Origin: an uncultured archaeon
GTDB lineage: Archaea; Altiarchaeota; Altiarchaeia; IMC4; SCGC-AAA252-I15
Length of the DNA stretch: 41,843 nt
Direction of reading: 5' to 3'
Assembly (NCBI GenBank): GCA_902384455.1
Contig: CABMCB010000069.1
Location: forward strand, 1 to 41,843
Shown here: positions 6,738 to 13,608 of the stretch, piece by piece
How positions within the stretch are numbered: the stretch's first letter is position 1
How the letters are laid out: every line of letters starts with the position of its first letter
The notes under the pieces: generated by a model
Told to the model about the DNA's origin: nothing
What the model saw: only the letters and a program-made list of their open reading frames with translations
Databases searched by the model: none
Program-made: the position numbers and the translations under genes

Positions 6738-6784
6738 GTCCGTGTCAGGTCTCTCTAACGGGGGTCCGACTCCCCCCACGGACT
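6738..6784 (+). ncRNA. tRNA-like acceptor/T-arm minihelix
   Basis: GTCCGTG (6738-6744) pairs over seven bases with CACGGAC (6777-6783). Directly stacked on the 3' strand is a five-base stem GGGGG/CCCCC (6760-6764, 6772-6776) with the seven-base loop TCCGACT, close to the T-loop consensus TTCRANY. This is exactly the geometry of a tRNA acceptor stem plus T-arm, but only 15 bases replace the D-arm, anticodon arm and variable loop. It lies just after the coiled-coil gene and 3 bases before the AAGGAGG of a Cys-rich microprotein gene. It may be a tRNA mimic or a processing or translational control element. Confidence 0.55.
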
Positions 6785-6800
6785 ATAAGGAGGTCTGAAA

Positions 6801-6926
6801 ATGCCAAACCAAGAAAGGTGTGATAGGTGTCCGCATAAGGGCACTTGTCAGAAACATTGTCGGACCTGCAATGTCGACACCTGTATGCACGACAACTGTC
6901 CAGTCGACTGCGGGACCGCCAGGTAG
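6801..6926 (+). CDS. Cysteine-rich microprotein, 41 aa
   Basis: Frame of 41 codons with eight cysteines, arranged CDRC-PHKGTC-QKHC-RTC-NVDTC-MHDNC-PVDC, enough to bind two metal ions. AAGGAGG lies seven bases before ATG. The density of Cys and His suggests a compact zinc or Fe-S/metallothionein-like domain held together by metal. It is flanked by the tRNA-like element upstream and a structured region downstream. No known family is recognised. Confidence 0.7.
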   Translation: MPNQERCDRCPHKGTCQKHCRTCNVDTCMHDNCPVDCGTAR

Positions 6927-7123
6927 CGCCTCGTGATAACACGAGTGTCGCCTACGAGCCGAAGGCATAGACCTACTGAAAGTCCGACCACAGACAGGAA
7001 ATCCGCGCACCCGACGCACTACAATATCGGTATGGCCAGAAAGTGTGTCCGATGAGGGACGGCAACCCAATTCCCCGTCCCACGGACCTGTGATGTGTGG
7101 TCGAACATAAAGGAGGCAGGAAA
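6927..7123 (+). other. Structured intergenic region, possible leader or ncRNA
   Basis: About 200 bases without a convincing gene. A hairpin CTCGTG/CACGAG (6930-6945, loop ATAA) follows the microprotein stop. Further on, GGGACGG (7056-7062) pairs with CCGTCCC (7075-7081), and the flanks GTCCG (7047-7051) and CGGAC (7083-7087) extend this into a long imperfect stem. The region ends at AAGGAGG of the 136-residue gene. It may be an mRNA leader that controls that gene or an independent small RNA; no known riboswitch is recognised. Confidence 0.4.
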
Positions 7124-7534
7124 ATGACAACAAAAGCAGAATGGAAAGACATCGAAAGCATCTTGGGATGCGAAGTGCCGACCATCGTGAAAGAAAGGAG
7201 CGTAGGCTACACGGGCTTTGCTCAGAAGTTCTTCAGTGGCATACCGGTCACTCGAAAGGACTTCTGGAAAGCCGTTGATGGCGGAATGATAAACATCCCA
7301 GACGATGCTCCCTGGGGCAAGGTCAAAGCGAGCGCCTACGAGTCCTTCACGAAGAAATGGCACTTCACCGAGGACCACTACGGCTACCGCCACGACCAAC
7401 CGAAGCGCATCATCGTTCACAAAGACGGAACCACCGAGCACTCGATAAACTGCTTGGGATGTTGCTCCACGAACACCGAGACCATCACCAAGAACTGCGA
7501 GGAGCCGGAGTGTCATTTCTGCAAGAGAGCGTAG
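7124..7534 (+). CDS. Hypothetical protein with C-terminal Cys cluster, 136 aa
   Basis: Unknown. The C-terminus contains seven cysteines (NCLGCCSTN, NCEEPECHFCK) likely to bind metal. The N-terminal 90 residues look alpha/beta (FSGIPVTRKDFWKAV, KVKASAYESFTKKW). ATG at 7124 is chosen because AAGGAGG lies eight bases upstream; the frame extends back to 7097 without a site. It shares its operon with three other Cys-rich small proteins, which suggests a common metal-dependent or nucleic-acid-related task. Confidence 0.7.
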   Translation: MTTKAEWKDIESILGCEVPTIVKERSVGYTGFAQKFFSGIPVTRKDFWKAVDGGMINIPDDAPWGKVKASAYESFTKKWHFTEDHYGYRHDQPKRIIVHKDGTTEHSINCLGCCSTNTETITKNCEEPECHFCKRA

Positions 7535-7557
7535 ACCCACCGATAGGAGACGATAAC

Positions 7558-7695
7558 ATGCACCCAAAGAACAAGCACTGTTTCGGGAAGAAATACTCCA
7601 GACTGGTCAGGTGCGGCGTCAAGTGCCCCGACTGGTGGGAATGCGGACTGACATCTCGAAAGACCGCAACACGCCTCGGCAAGGTGGTGGTCTGA
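7558..7695 (+). CDS. Zinc-finger-like microprotein, 45 aa
   Basis: Small frame MHPKNKHCFGKKYSRLVRC with cysteines spaced C-x10-C-x4-C-x5-C (continuing GVKCPDWWECG), compatible with a single zinc site. GGAG lies nine bases before ATG. The stop overlaps the next start as TGATG, so the two products are coupled. The basic flanks suit nucleic-acid binding. Family unknown. Confidence 0.6.
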   Translation: MHPKNKHCFGKKYSRLVRCGVKCPDWWECGLTSRKTATRLGKVVV

Positions 7696-7880
7696 TGATT
7701 TGTCCAGCGACCAAGAAGAACATCTCACCCGAGTATGAGCCTCGATATTGCTCTCATACACCTACGTTCTGCGCCTGTTGCGACATGAAAGACATCGTGA
7801 CCGGCGACCCCTTATCGCCACCAGACCCTCTATCCCCGCGGGACCCGTTAAATCCACCAGACCCGCTCAACTCACGCTAA
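7695..7880 (+). CDS. Cys-rich protein with DPLxP repeats, 61 aa
   Basis: Starts within the TGATG overlap with the preceding gene. The N-terminal half has Cys at 3, 19, 26, 28 and 29 with a His (CSHTPTFCACC), a probable metal site. The C-terminal half is a run of four DPL-(S/N)-P-like units (DPLSPPDPLSPRDPL and so on), proline-rich and probably extended, suited to display or multivalent binding. It is the last gene before a strong terminator. No homologue is recognised. Confidence 0.6.
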   Translation: MICPATKKNISPEYEPRYCSHTPTFCACCDMKDIVTGDPLSPPDPLSPRDPLNPPDPLNSR

Positions 7881-7894
7881 ACAATGCCTCCTCG

Positions 7895-7922
7895 GGGTGC
7901 CCGAAAACGGGCACCCTTTTTA
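7895..7922 (+). terminator. Intrinsic-type terminator of the plus operon
   Basis: GGGTGCCCG (7895-7903) and CGGGCACCC (7908-7916) form a nine-base perfect stem with an AAAA loop, followed by TTTTTATTT. It lies 14 bases after the stop at 7880 and abuts the convergent radical SAM gene, so it separates the two transcription units. Confidence 0.85.
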
Positions 7923-8708
7923 TTTGTCCGTTCCGGAGACTTCGGCGACCGGGAGTCCGACTACGACCTTGATACTCTCTTTCCATTTTATCTTATTCAC
8001 ATTCTTGAGAGCGTTGTAGAGCACTATGATTTTGTCGTTGGTCTGCGAGCGCTCAACGAGATAATAATACTCCCAGTCCTTCGGCGTGTAGTTCCTCGTG
8101 TCGATGCGCTCCCACATACGATTCATCTTCCCGAGCCAGATAGCGTCGGTGATGTAAGGAGCAATCTTGACAATGACCGAGTAAGGGTCCTCGTCCAGAA
8201 GAGGCTCCATCGAGACCGAAGTCTGATATCCGTGAGTGAATGCGTGTTCCAGACACTTCAGACGCTCATCGAAATCTGGGGCACCCGGCTCCCAGAACTT
8301 GAGCACATCATTCCGAGCAGACCCGATAGTGAACCTGAACAAAATCTGGTCCTTGTAGTTCACAAGTTCTTTGCACAGCGTCTCGATACAGGAGATGTGC
8401 GGCTTCGAGACTATCAGGACCCTGTTGCCAGCAGATAAAATCTTCTTGAGGTAAGGCACGACCTCGAGTATATTCTTCGGCGTTATATCGTGAGACGTAG
8501 GGAACATGATAACTTGGTCCTTCCTCGTCGGATACGACTTCTTGCCCAACTTGTTGTGATTGAACACCGGACAGGTCCACTCAGTCCTGTTCTTCACTTG
8601 CCCATACTTGAGAGCGTTGGCTCGTGCGTAGCAATAGGCACAGTCGTGTTCGCATCCCGTCTGGATGTTCTCTGAAATGTCACTCCATTCCTTCGTCCCC
8701 GATACCAT
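7920..8708 (-). CDS. Radical SAM protein, 262 aa
   Basis: The sequence NIQTGCEHDCAYCYAR carries the CxxxCxxC motif (Cys 19, 23, 26) that binds the radical-SAM 4Fe-4S cluster. The rest fits a partial TIM barrel with strands such as NRVLIVSKPHI and ILFRFTIGS and a conserved SMEPLLDEDP segment. It resembles SPL/SplB-like and phage-encoded radical SAM proteins; substrate unknown, with DNA or nucleotide repair or modification plausible. Start at 8708 is favoured because GAGGG lies six bases upstream; an ATG two codons earlier is also possible. It is the last gene of the replication operon. Confidence 0.85.
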   Translation of the reverse strand: MVSGTKEWSDISENIQTGCEHDCAYCYARANALKYGQVKNRTEWTCPVFNHNKLGKKSYPTRKDQVIMFPTSHDITPKNILEVVPYLKKILSAGNRVLIVSKPHISCIETLCKELVNYKDQILFRFTIGSARNDVLKFWEPGAPDFDERLKCLEHAFTHGYQTSVSMEPLLDEDPYSVIVKIAPYITDAIWLGKMNRMWERIDTRNYTPKDWEYYYLVERSQTNDKIIVLYNALKNVNKIKWKESIKVVVGLPVAEVSGTDK

Positions 8709-8717
8709 CTTCATCCC

Positions 8718-8963
8718 TCATTCGAATTTTTTTGGCGCCGGTTCTATGTCCCAATCATCGGCGTCAGTGATTGTTCTCTTCAGATTAGCACGTGCCGTTT
8801 CCACCGTCTCGCTGAATAGTAGGACAGGGTGGTTCTCGTACCACTGGGTCTTTTCTTCGGGTGTTGTCCCTGGGGGCCATGCGAGGAACGCATTCGACGC
8901 CGTCCACGATTTCTCCGAAGACTCGCACTGCTTTTTTTGACAATTCGAACGCTTTCGCGACAT
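8718..8963 (-). CDS. Overlapping or frameshifted frame, 81 aa
   Basis: The C-terminal 57 residues (NAFLAWPPGTTPEEKTQWY to the end EPAPKKFE) look like genuine protein with normal codon use. The first 24 residues lie over the 3' part of the adjacent nucleotide-related gene and look artificial. Either this is a separate gene starting at 8963 (GGGGG lies some 9 bases upstream), or it is the true C-terminus of that gene, joined by a +1 shift between an A7 run (8933-8939) and 8880. Listed as found. See the matching frameshift finding. Confidence 0.5.
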   Translation of the reverse strand: MSRKRSNCQKKQCESSEKSWTASNAFLAWPPGTTPEEKTQWYENHPVLLFSETVETARANLKRTITDADDWDIEPAPKKFE

Positions 8964-9297
8964 TATTCAATTCCCCCATCGAATAGACTACCGGTATCAA
9001 TAATTCTTTCGCCCGTGTTATCTCGGCCAGTGTTCCCTTACTGTTCTCGAAACCGGGAAGGACCAATACTATATCAGCGACTTCGAGCCATGCCATCGAG
9101 TAGGCGTAGAAGTCTGGCACGGTCAACTTCTCGCCCTCCTGAAGCATGAAGACGAAATGATGGTCAAACCACGGCACGAAGGGCGCGTGTCCGGCCAGCA
9201 GGACCTCGACCCCGGCCCTCATACCCTTCCGGATGTTGTCGAGCACTCCGAGCACATTGTCCGCGCTGTAGGCGCCAGCGATGTAGACCCGCATCAT
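8785..9297 (-). CDS. Nucleoside 2-deoxyribosyltransferase-like (DUF4406-type) protein, 170 aa
   Basis: N-terminal MMRVYIAGAYSADNVLG followed by a helix, then PFVPWFDHHFVF, and the block VADIVLVLPGFENSKGTLAEI. This matches the Rossmann-like nucleoside 2-deoxyribosyltransferase/DUF4406 pattern: a glycine-rich first strand, then ADIVLVLPG, then an S-x-GT-x-A-E helix. Family members cleave or transfer N-glycosidic bonds or bind nucleotides. The good match ends near residue 120. Beyond about 140 the frame turns into unlikely sequence (RRKDPVVREPPC), suggesting that it shifts into the neighbouring frame. ATG overlaps the preceding TGA (TGATG). Confidence 0.72.
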   Translation of the reverse strand: MMRVYIAGAYSADNVLGVLDNIRKGMRAGVEVLLAGHAPFVPWFDHHFVFMLQEGEKLTVPDFYAYSMAWLEVADIVLVLPGFENSKGTLAEITRAKELLIPVVYSMGELNNVAKAFELSKKAVRVFGEIVDGVECVPRMAPRDNTRRKDPVVREPPCPTIQRDGGNGTC

Positions 9298-9983
9298 CAG
9301 AACCAATCCTCCGGGACATGCCGAATGACCGGTCGCTCTGACTTCTGGTAGGTGTCGAACGCCTGCCAGAAGAGGTCCGCGGCCCGACCCTCACCCCAGG
9401 CATCGAGCACTTCGACCTTGAGTCCTATCACCGGGTTCATGGCGATGATGACGCATATGGGTTCGTCCCCCCGGAACTTCGGGTCGGACATGAGTGCCCG
9501 TTTGTACGCCACGACCTGAGCGCGGTGATTGTCGAAAATGCCCTTAGAGGTCTTGAAATCTACGACCGCACGTTTACCATCGAAGAGGCCGAGCCAGTCC
9601 ATAGACCCCGCATATAGCAGTTTTCTATGGTAGCATTCTATTTCCAGGGCCTCCGGAGCCATTTTCCTTGCGGCCATGAGCGAATCGAAGAGTTTCATGC
9701 AGTCTTCGACCTTCCGGACGATTTCGGGCGTCAGGCCGCCTTCTAATTCAAGATTCGGTGCCGGGAGACCGTTTGTCTGAGCGAAGTGACAGGCTATCCG
9801 GTAATGAACGAGCGTTCCTGCGGTCGCCGAGTCGTTCAAGACCTTCTCCCAGTTCTCGGTAGTTTGCTTCCATCGAACCAGGCGCGGCTCTTCCGGGATA
9901 TAGTGGTGCAAGAGGGTCGTCACCGAGATGCAATCGTGACCGTCCATCCTGTAGTAACGCTTGCCGTCCTTCATGAATCTCAT
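9297..9983 (-). CDS. RecB/Cas4-like PD-(D/E)XK nuclease, 228 aa
   Basis: The nuclease signature is visible in order: GTLVH (His 60), ALEIE (Glu 115), GSMDWLGLFDG (Asp 129), VVDFKTSKG (Asp 142, Lys 144) and QVVAYKRAL (Gln 156, Tyr 160). This is the RecB-type PD-(D/E)XK arrangement also found in Cas4 and viral exonucleases. There are no Cys residues arranged for the Cas4 iron-sulphur cluster. It probably processes DNA ends in recombination or replication beside the helicase upstream. The ATG at 9983 overlaps the helicase stop (AATGA), and GGAGG lies seven bases upstream. Confidence 0.85.
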   Translation of the reverse strand: MRFMKDGKRYYRMDGHDCISVTTLLHHYIPEEPRLVRWKQTTENWEKVLNDSATAGTLVHYRIACHFAQTNGLPAPNLELEGGLTPEIVRKVEDCMKLFDSLMAARKMAPEALEIECYHRKLLYAGSMDWLGLFDGKRAVVDFKTSKGIFDNHRAQVVAYKRALMSDPKFRGDEPICVIIAMNPVIGLKVEVLDAWGEGRAADLFWQAFDTYQKSERPVIRHVPEDWF

Positions 9984-11533
9984 TCGGCTTCCTCCTTTAG
10001 CGCTCCATATACGGTCTTCAGATGACCGCTCTTGTCTTTGAGGTTTACCCAGTTTGTAGCGACTCCTACAACTTCCCAGTGGTCCGCCCCACATATGGAA
10101 CACACCAGCGGTTCGTTCTCGGCCTTGACGACCGATAACTTGGCGCCTTCTTTTTTAACCACCGTGATATTGGCGTTGTGAGGTGTCTGGGTAACCGTGA
10201 ACGCCTTCTCGGTCTTGTAGACCCACAACCGTTCCCCGGAGTGCTTCATGAGGTGCTTCGCGCCATCCATGAAGTCGATAATCTCGACCGCCTTCTTGTC
10301 TGCGGATATTCGTAGGACTCGGCCTATCAACTGTCGCACAAAGACCTCTGATAGACCGCCACAGGCCATGACCAGAACATCCATTCCTGGTACGTCCACA
10401 CCTTCGCCCAGGAGGTCGCTGATTAGACACCCGCCTTCGCTCTGAAATACGCTTATGGCCTTCGTCCTGACCTTCAGGTTCGTCGTGCCAGATATCCAGA
10501 CCGACTTCGGGATGCTCTTATGTAAGAGTTCGCCATGTCGCAGAATTTTAACGTGGACGTACACGCTTTTCTTTTCGGCCAGCGCGATGTTCACCGCGTC
10601 GATTATTTTCTTATTTCTCACTTCGTTGTCCACTATGTAATCTCGATAGATGTCGGCGTATTTTGCCTTCCTGGCATAGGTCCTGGGCGGAACCTGTAAC
10701 ATCCGAACCGTCGGACGGGCAAGATATCCCTGGTCAATCATGTCCGTGAGTGATATTTTTATAATGTGTTCTCCGAGCGCTCCTGTGATTTTCATGTCAT
10801 GACCGTCGGCCCTGTAAGGAGTCGCCGACAACCCGAAGAGATACTTGCTTCTCGAGTTCATCGCTATGTCGTAGACCAAGTCTGCGGCCACATGATGACA
10901 TTCGTCGATGACTGTGCACCCGAAGTTCTCGAACAACTCCTTCGGCAACTTCGAGACCGTCTGTACCATAGCGACCGTGAGCGGCTTGATGTCCACAACC
11001 CCGTTGCCGACCGTTCCTACTTCGTCCGGCTTGATTCCATAGATGTCACATAGCGACGCTTTCCATTGCTCCATGAGGTCGAGTTTGTGAACGAATATCA
11101 CCGCCGATGTTCCTATCTTCCGTATTATGTCAGCAGATACCAGGGTCTTACCCGTCCCCGTTGGCAGACAGATTATACCCCGCTCCTGTTTGAGCGCTCG
11201 GGTCGAGGTGTCCTTCTGATACGGTCGAAGCGATTTTGACATGCCGGTCTTGTTGTGTATAGCACTGCGTTCGCACACGAACACCGACCGGTCCTCGACC
11301 TTGTATGGTTGCTCGATGACCTCGAGTAAGGTCAAGACCTCGGTCAACATGCCACGAGGGAATGAATGTGAGTAGCGACGATAAAGATGAACAAAACCGT
11401 CCCATTTACCTTCTTTATAGTCTTCACTGTGCTCGAACCCCTTGGGTCGATACATCATGACGGGTTCTATCTGCGATTCGACGATGGCGACCTCTCGGTT
11501 GTCTCCCTTGAGGAAGACCTCGTTGCCCCTCAT
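9980..11533 (-). CDS. SF2 DNA helicase, XPB/UvsW-like, 517 aa
   Basis: ATP-dependent helicase. Motifs in order: SLRPYQKD (Q-like, about 101-108), Walker A PTGTGKT (124-130), DECH (210-213), SATPYR (236-241), GEGVDVP (376-382) and QLIGRVLR (401-408). The N-terminal 90 residues (GKWDGFVHLYRR, SFPRGML) match the extra domain of T4 UvsW and related XPB-type enzymes, which remodel branched DNA. The C-terminal 60 residues include CSICGADH, half of a possible metal site. The start at 11533 lacks a clear ribosome binding site. Its position before a nuclease fits recombination-dependent replication. Confidence 0.9.
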   Translation of the reverse strand: MRGNEVFLKGDNREVAIVESQIEPVMMYRPKGFEHSEDYKEGKWDGFVHLYRRYSHSFPRGMLTEVLTLLEVIEQPYKVEDRSVFVCERSAIHNKTGMSKSLRPYQKDTSTRALKQERGIICLPTGTGKTLVSADIIRKIGTSAVIFVHKLDLMEQWKASLCDIYGIKPDEVGTVGNGVVDIKPLTVAMVQTVSKLPKELFENFGCTVIDECHHVAADLVYDIAMNSRSKYLFGLSATPYRADGHDMKITGALGEHIIKISLTDMIDQGYLARPTVRMLQVPPRTYARKAKYADIYRDYIVDNEVRNKKIIDAVNIALAEKKSVYVHVKILRHGELLHKSIPKSVWISGTTNLKVRTKAISVFQSEGGCLISDLLGEGVDVPGMDVLVMACGGLSEVFVRQLIGRVLRISADKKAVEIIDFMDGAKHLMKHSGERLWVYKTEKAFTVTQTPHNANITVVKKEGAKLSVVKAENEPLVCSICGADHWEVVGVATNWVNLKDKSGHLKTVYGALKEEAE

Positions 11534-11544
11534 CTCGAGTATTA

Positions 11545-11703
11545 TCAGGTCGGAAACCCTCCTATCGAAAATTCCGCAAGGACCAAAGCGTCACCCACCG
11601 TGAAACAGTTTAAGAAGTTGAACGCGAATATGACAATATCATTAGCATAAGCATCCTCTTGAAGTGTGATTATTGCATATCGGGCCTCATCCGCATCGTT
11701 CAT
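11545..11703 (-). CDS. Small hydrophobic-helix protein, 52 aa
   Basis: Frame MNDADEARYAIITLQEDAY followed by a hydrophobic stretch (IVIFAFNFLNCFTVGDALVL). The long upstream extension to 11925 lies inside another gene and is ignored. ATG overlaps the preceding stop (AATGA), and AAGGTGAG lies nine bases upstream. Eleven bases separate it from the helicase start. It could be a small membrane protein or a helicase-associated peptide. No family recognised. Confidence 0.5.
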   Translation of the reverse strand: MNDADEARYAIITLQEDAYANDIVIFAFNFLNCFTVGDALVLAEFSIGGFPT

Positions 11704-12269
11704 TGGAATCTCACCTTCGGTCCCTTGGCCGCCATGCACTTCGTGATGAACTCCGCGACCAGTTTCTTCGGGAGCAGGTTTTGAAGCGCGTTTCGTTGGG
11801 CCTTGCTTAGGGCCTTGCTCAAGGCGAAGGGGTCTTCGATTTCGCCGTCCCGCGTCTTCATGCGCTTCGGGACTTCTGCGGCCCCGTATAGCGCGATGTT
11901 GCGGGTTAGGTCCCTTGCCCGACACACGACCCTGAAGGCGTCTGCGGTCTCAACGATATGAGGGTCTTCGATGGCATAGTTTCCCGCCTCGACAATCAGT
12001 GTCTTCGTCCCCACCCACGACAGACCCGTGATGCGCTTACCACCGCTCGGAAACGAGTAAACCATCGTATCGAGCACGTCGTCGGGCAAGCCGTTCAACT
12101 CGGCCAGTATTTGCTCCTCGTCGGCTCGGTCCATCATTTGATACGGTGTCTGCTCGGGTATCGTTCTGATGACCATTTCGTTTTTGGACGACTCCGACTT
12201 CTTTGTGACCCGCTCATCCTCTTCGGCGAGCAAGCGCTCTACGTCATCATCGCCGTCCTTGTCCCCCAA
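11700..12269 (-). CDS. SKAQRNA-motif protein, ssDNA-annealing candidate, 189 aa
   Basis: Unnamed but recognisable type. A beta-rich core (GGKRITGLSWVGTKTL, AFRVVCRARDL) is followed by a helix with FALSKALSKAQRNALQNL, ending in a basic tail KGPKVRF. Similar SKAQRNA helices occur in viral proteins encoded with ERF/Rad52-like annealing and ssDNA-binding functions, and this gene sits between the OB-like protein and the helicase. It starts at TTG (12269) behind GGGGGGT. Function as an annealing or ssDNA-associated factor is an inference from motif and context. Confidence 0.6.
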   Translation of the reverse strand: MGDKDGDDDVERLLAEEDERVTKKSESSKNEMVIRTIPEQTPYQMMDRADEEQILAELNGLPDDVLDTMVYSFPSGGKRITGLSWVGTKTLIVEAGNYAIEDPHIVETADAFRVVCRARDLTRNIALYGAAEVPKRMKTRDGEIEDPFALSKALSKAQRNALQNLLPKKLVAEFITKCMAAKGPKVRFQ

Positions 12270-12288
12270 ATTATACCCCCCTTTTTAT

Positions 12289-13605
12289 CTACTGCGGTCC
12301 CTGTGGGGATTGCGCTGGTGGTGCTGTTGGAGCGGGAGTTGCCGCCTTCTGCAACTTCTTGATGTTGGCGTCCACTGAGGCGTCGCTCGGGCCTGTCCCG
12401 TCGCCCCATGTCCAGATGTCCTTGTTGAGTTCGCGAGCGTTCTGGACCGTGACCTTGTCGATGCCTCCGACCGCCCCGGCGGCCTTCTCGACACCCTGCT
12501 TGATGAGTCTGGCCCTCTCTTGAACGCTCAACTTGACCACCGCTGGTGCACCCGCTGGTGCGACCGGCGCGGGAGTCGGTGCTGGTGTTGGCGGCGGTGT
12601 CGCTGGTTGTGCGACCGTCGTTGACGCTGGTGCGACCGTTGCCGGTGCAAGGGTCACGGGCTTTTGCGCTGGCGCGGGTCCGCCTTTGGCGGCCACCTGA
12701 ACGGCCTTCTCGAGTGTTGGTTGATATGCCGGTTCTGGAAGTTGCCAGATTGCTGTAGCGATGATGGTCACGAAGTTGCGACCATCCCTGGACCTCGACT
12801 GCTCCCACTTGCTCATGTAGCCGACCACGAGCACCGCGGCACCCGCGATGTTCATGGCGACCTGTTCGAGGCTCCCGAGGTTGACCCCAGTGATGAGGTC
12901 CGGGAACTCCAGTATAGGCTCCGATATCTTGCGTGGTGTGAGCCTGACCGTGACCATGTTCGCCTTTCCCGCCAGAAGCGAGAACTGAAAGACCGGTTGC
13001 TTGTTGACGACGACCGGGAAGTCGCCTGCGACCTTGCCGTCCTCCCAGAAACTCTCAGGGCGGAAGTTCTCACCGATGATGCCTTTTATGATGACTGGCG
13101 TCTTCAGGTCTTCGACCACGAGGTCGTCGATTGTCTTCGCCTTGGCGAGAACGGCTTCGAGTGTGATTGCCTCCTTGCCGACCACGACCTCACGGACGTT
13201 GCGATTGACGTATTTGGTCTGGCCGTCCTTGCTCGTGCCCTCGGACTCCTCGTAGCGTATCTCCGACCTATAGCCGTGCTTGCCGTTATATGAGCCTTTG
13301 ACGTCGACCTCGGTCAACTTCCCATCCGCCGACATGACGGTGACGAACTGCTTCCAGGACGAGTTTATGTCGTCCCCGGAGTATTCACGCCCGCCAAGCA
13401 CATAGCCGATGATGGTCTTCATCTCGGTCGGCCTTCCGACGCCGTTCCTGGCGTTGCGAATGCGCCTCATAGAGGTCATTTCGCTCCACGACCTACCCTT
13501 AGACGGGTCTGGCGCGTTGTCTCCGTATTCTTTTTCGGAGACCCCTTTCAAACCGTTCTTCTCGCACATATCCTTGAACTGTTGGTAATCCATCTTATCC
13601 ACCAT
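12289..13605 (-). CDS. Possible OB-fold ssDNA-binding protein with Pro/Ala linker, 438 aa
   Basis: Modular protein. Residues about 60-150 are a beta-rich domain with insertions. Residues 150-310 contain a second beta-rich region ending in AAVLVVGYMSKWEQSRSRDG and NFVTIIATAIWQLPE, an OB-like pattern. Residues about 310-370 form a Pro/Ala/Thr linker (QPATPPPTPAPTPAPVAP), and the remainder is a small helical tail, ending PAQSPQGPQ. Extended linkers with short tails are typical of ssDNA-binding proteins that recruit partners. The start is either ATG 13605 or ATG 13593; the latter has GGTGG five bases upstream. Location in the replication operon supports the guess. Confidence 0.55.
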   Translation of the reverse strand: MVDKMDYQQFKDMCEKNGLKGVSEKEYGDNAPDPSKGRSWSEMTSMRRIRNARNGVGRPTEMKTIIGYVLGGREYSGDDINSSWKQFVTVMSADGKLTEVDVKGSYNGKHGYRSEIRYEESEGTSKDGQTKYVNRNVREVVVGKEAITLEAVLAKAKTIDDLVVEDLKTPVIIKGIIGENFRPESFWEDGKVAGDFPVVVNKQPVFQFSLLAGKANMVTVRLTPRKISEPILEFPDLITGVNLGSLEQVAMNIAGAAVLVVGYMSKWEQSRSRDGRNFVTIIATAIWQLPEPAYQPTLEKAVQVAAKGGPAPAQKPVTLAPATVAPASTTVAQPATPPPTPAPTPAPVAPAGAPAVVKLSVQERARLIKQGVEKAAGAVGGIDKVTVQNARELNKDIWTWGDGTGPSDASVDANIKKLQKAATPAPTAPPAQSPQGPQ

Positions 13606-13608
13606 CCA

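Noticed and set aside
9297..9983. Cas4 of a CRISPR system
   Set aside because: The nuclease motifs fit, but the cysteines of the Cas4 iron-sulphur cluster are missing and no cas genes or array are present.
11703..11925. N-terminal extension of the 52-residue gene
   Set aside because: The extension is the alternative-frame reading of the SKAQRNA-motif gene; the real start overlaps its stop with a good site.
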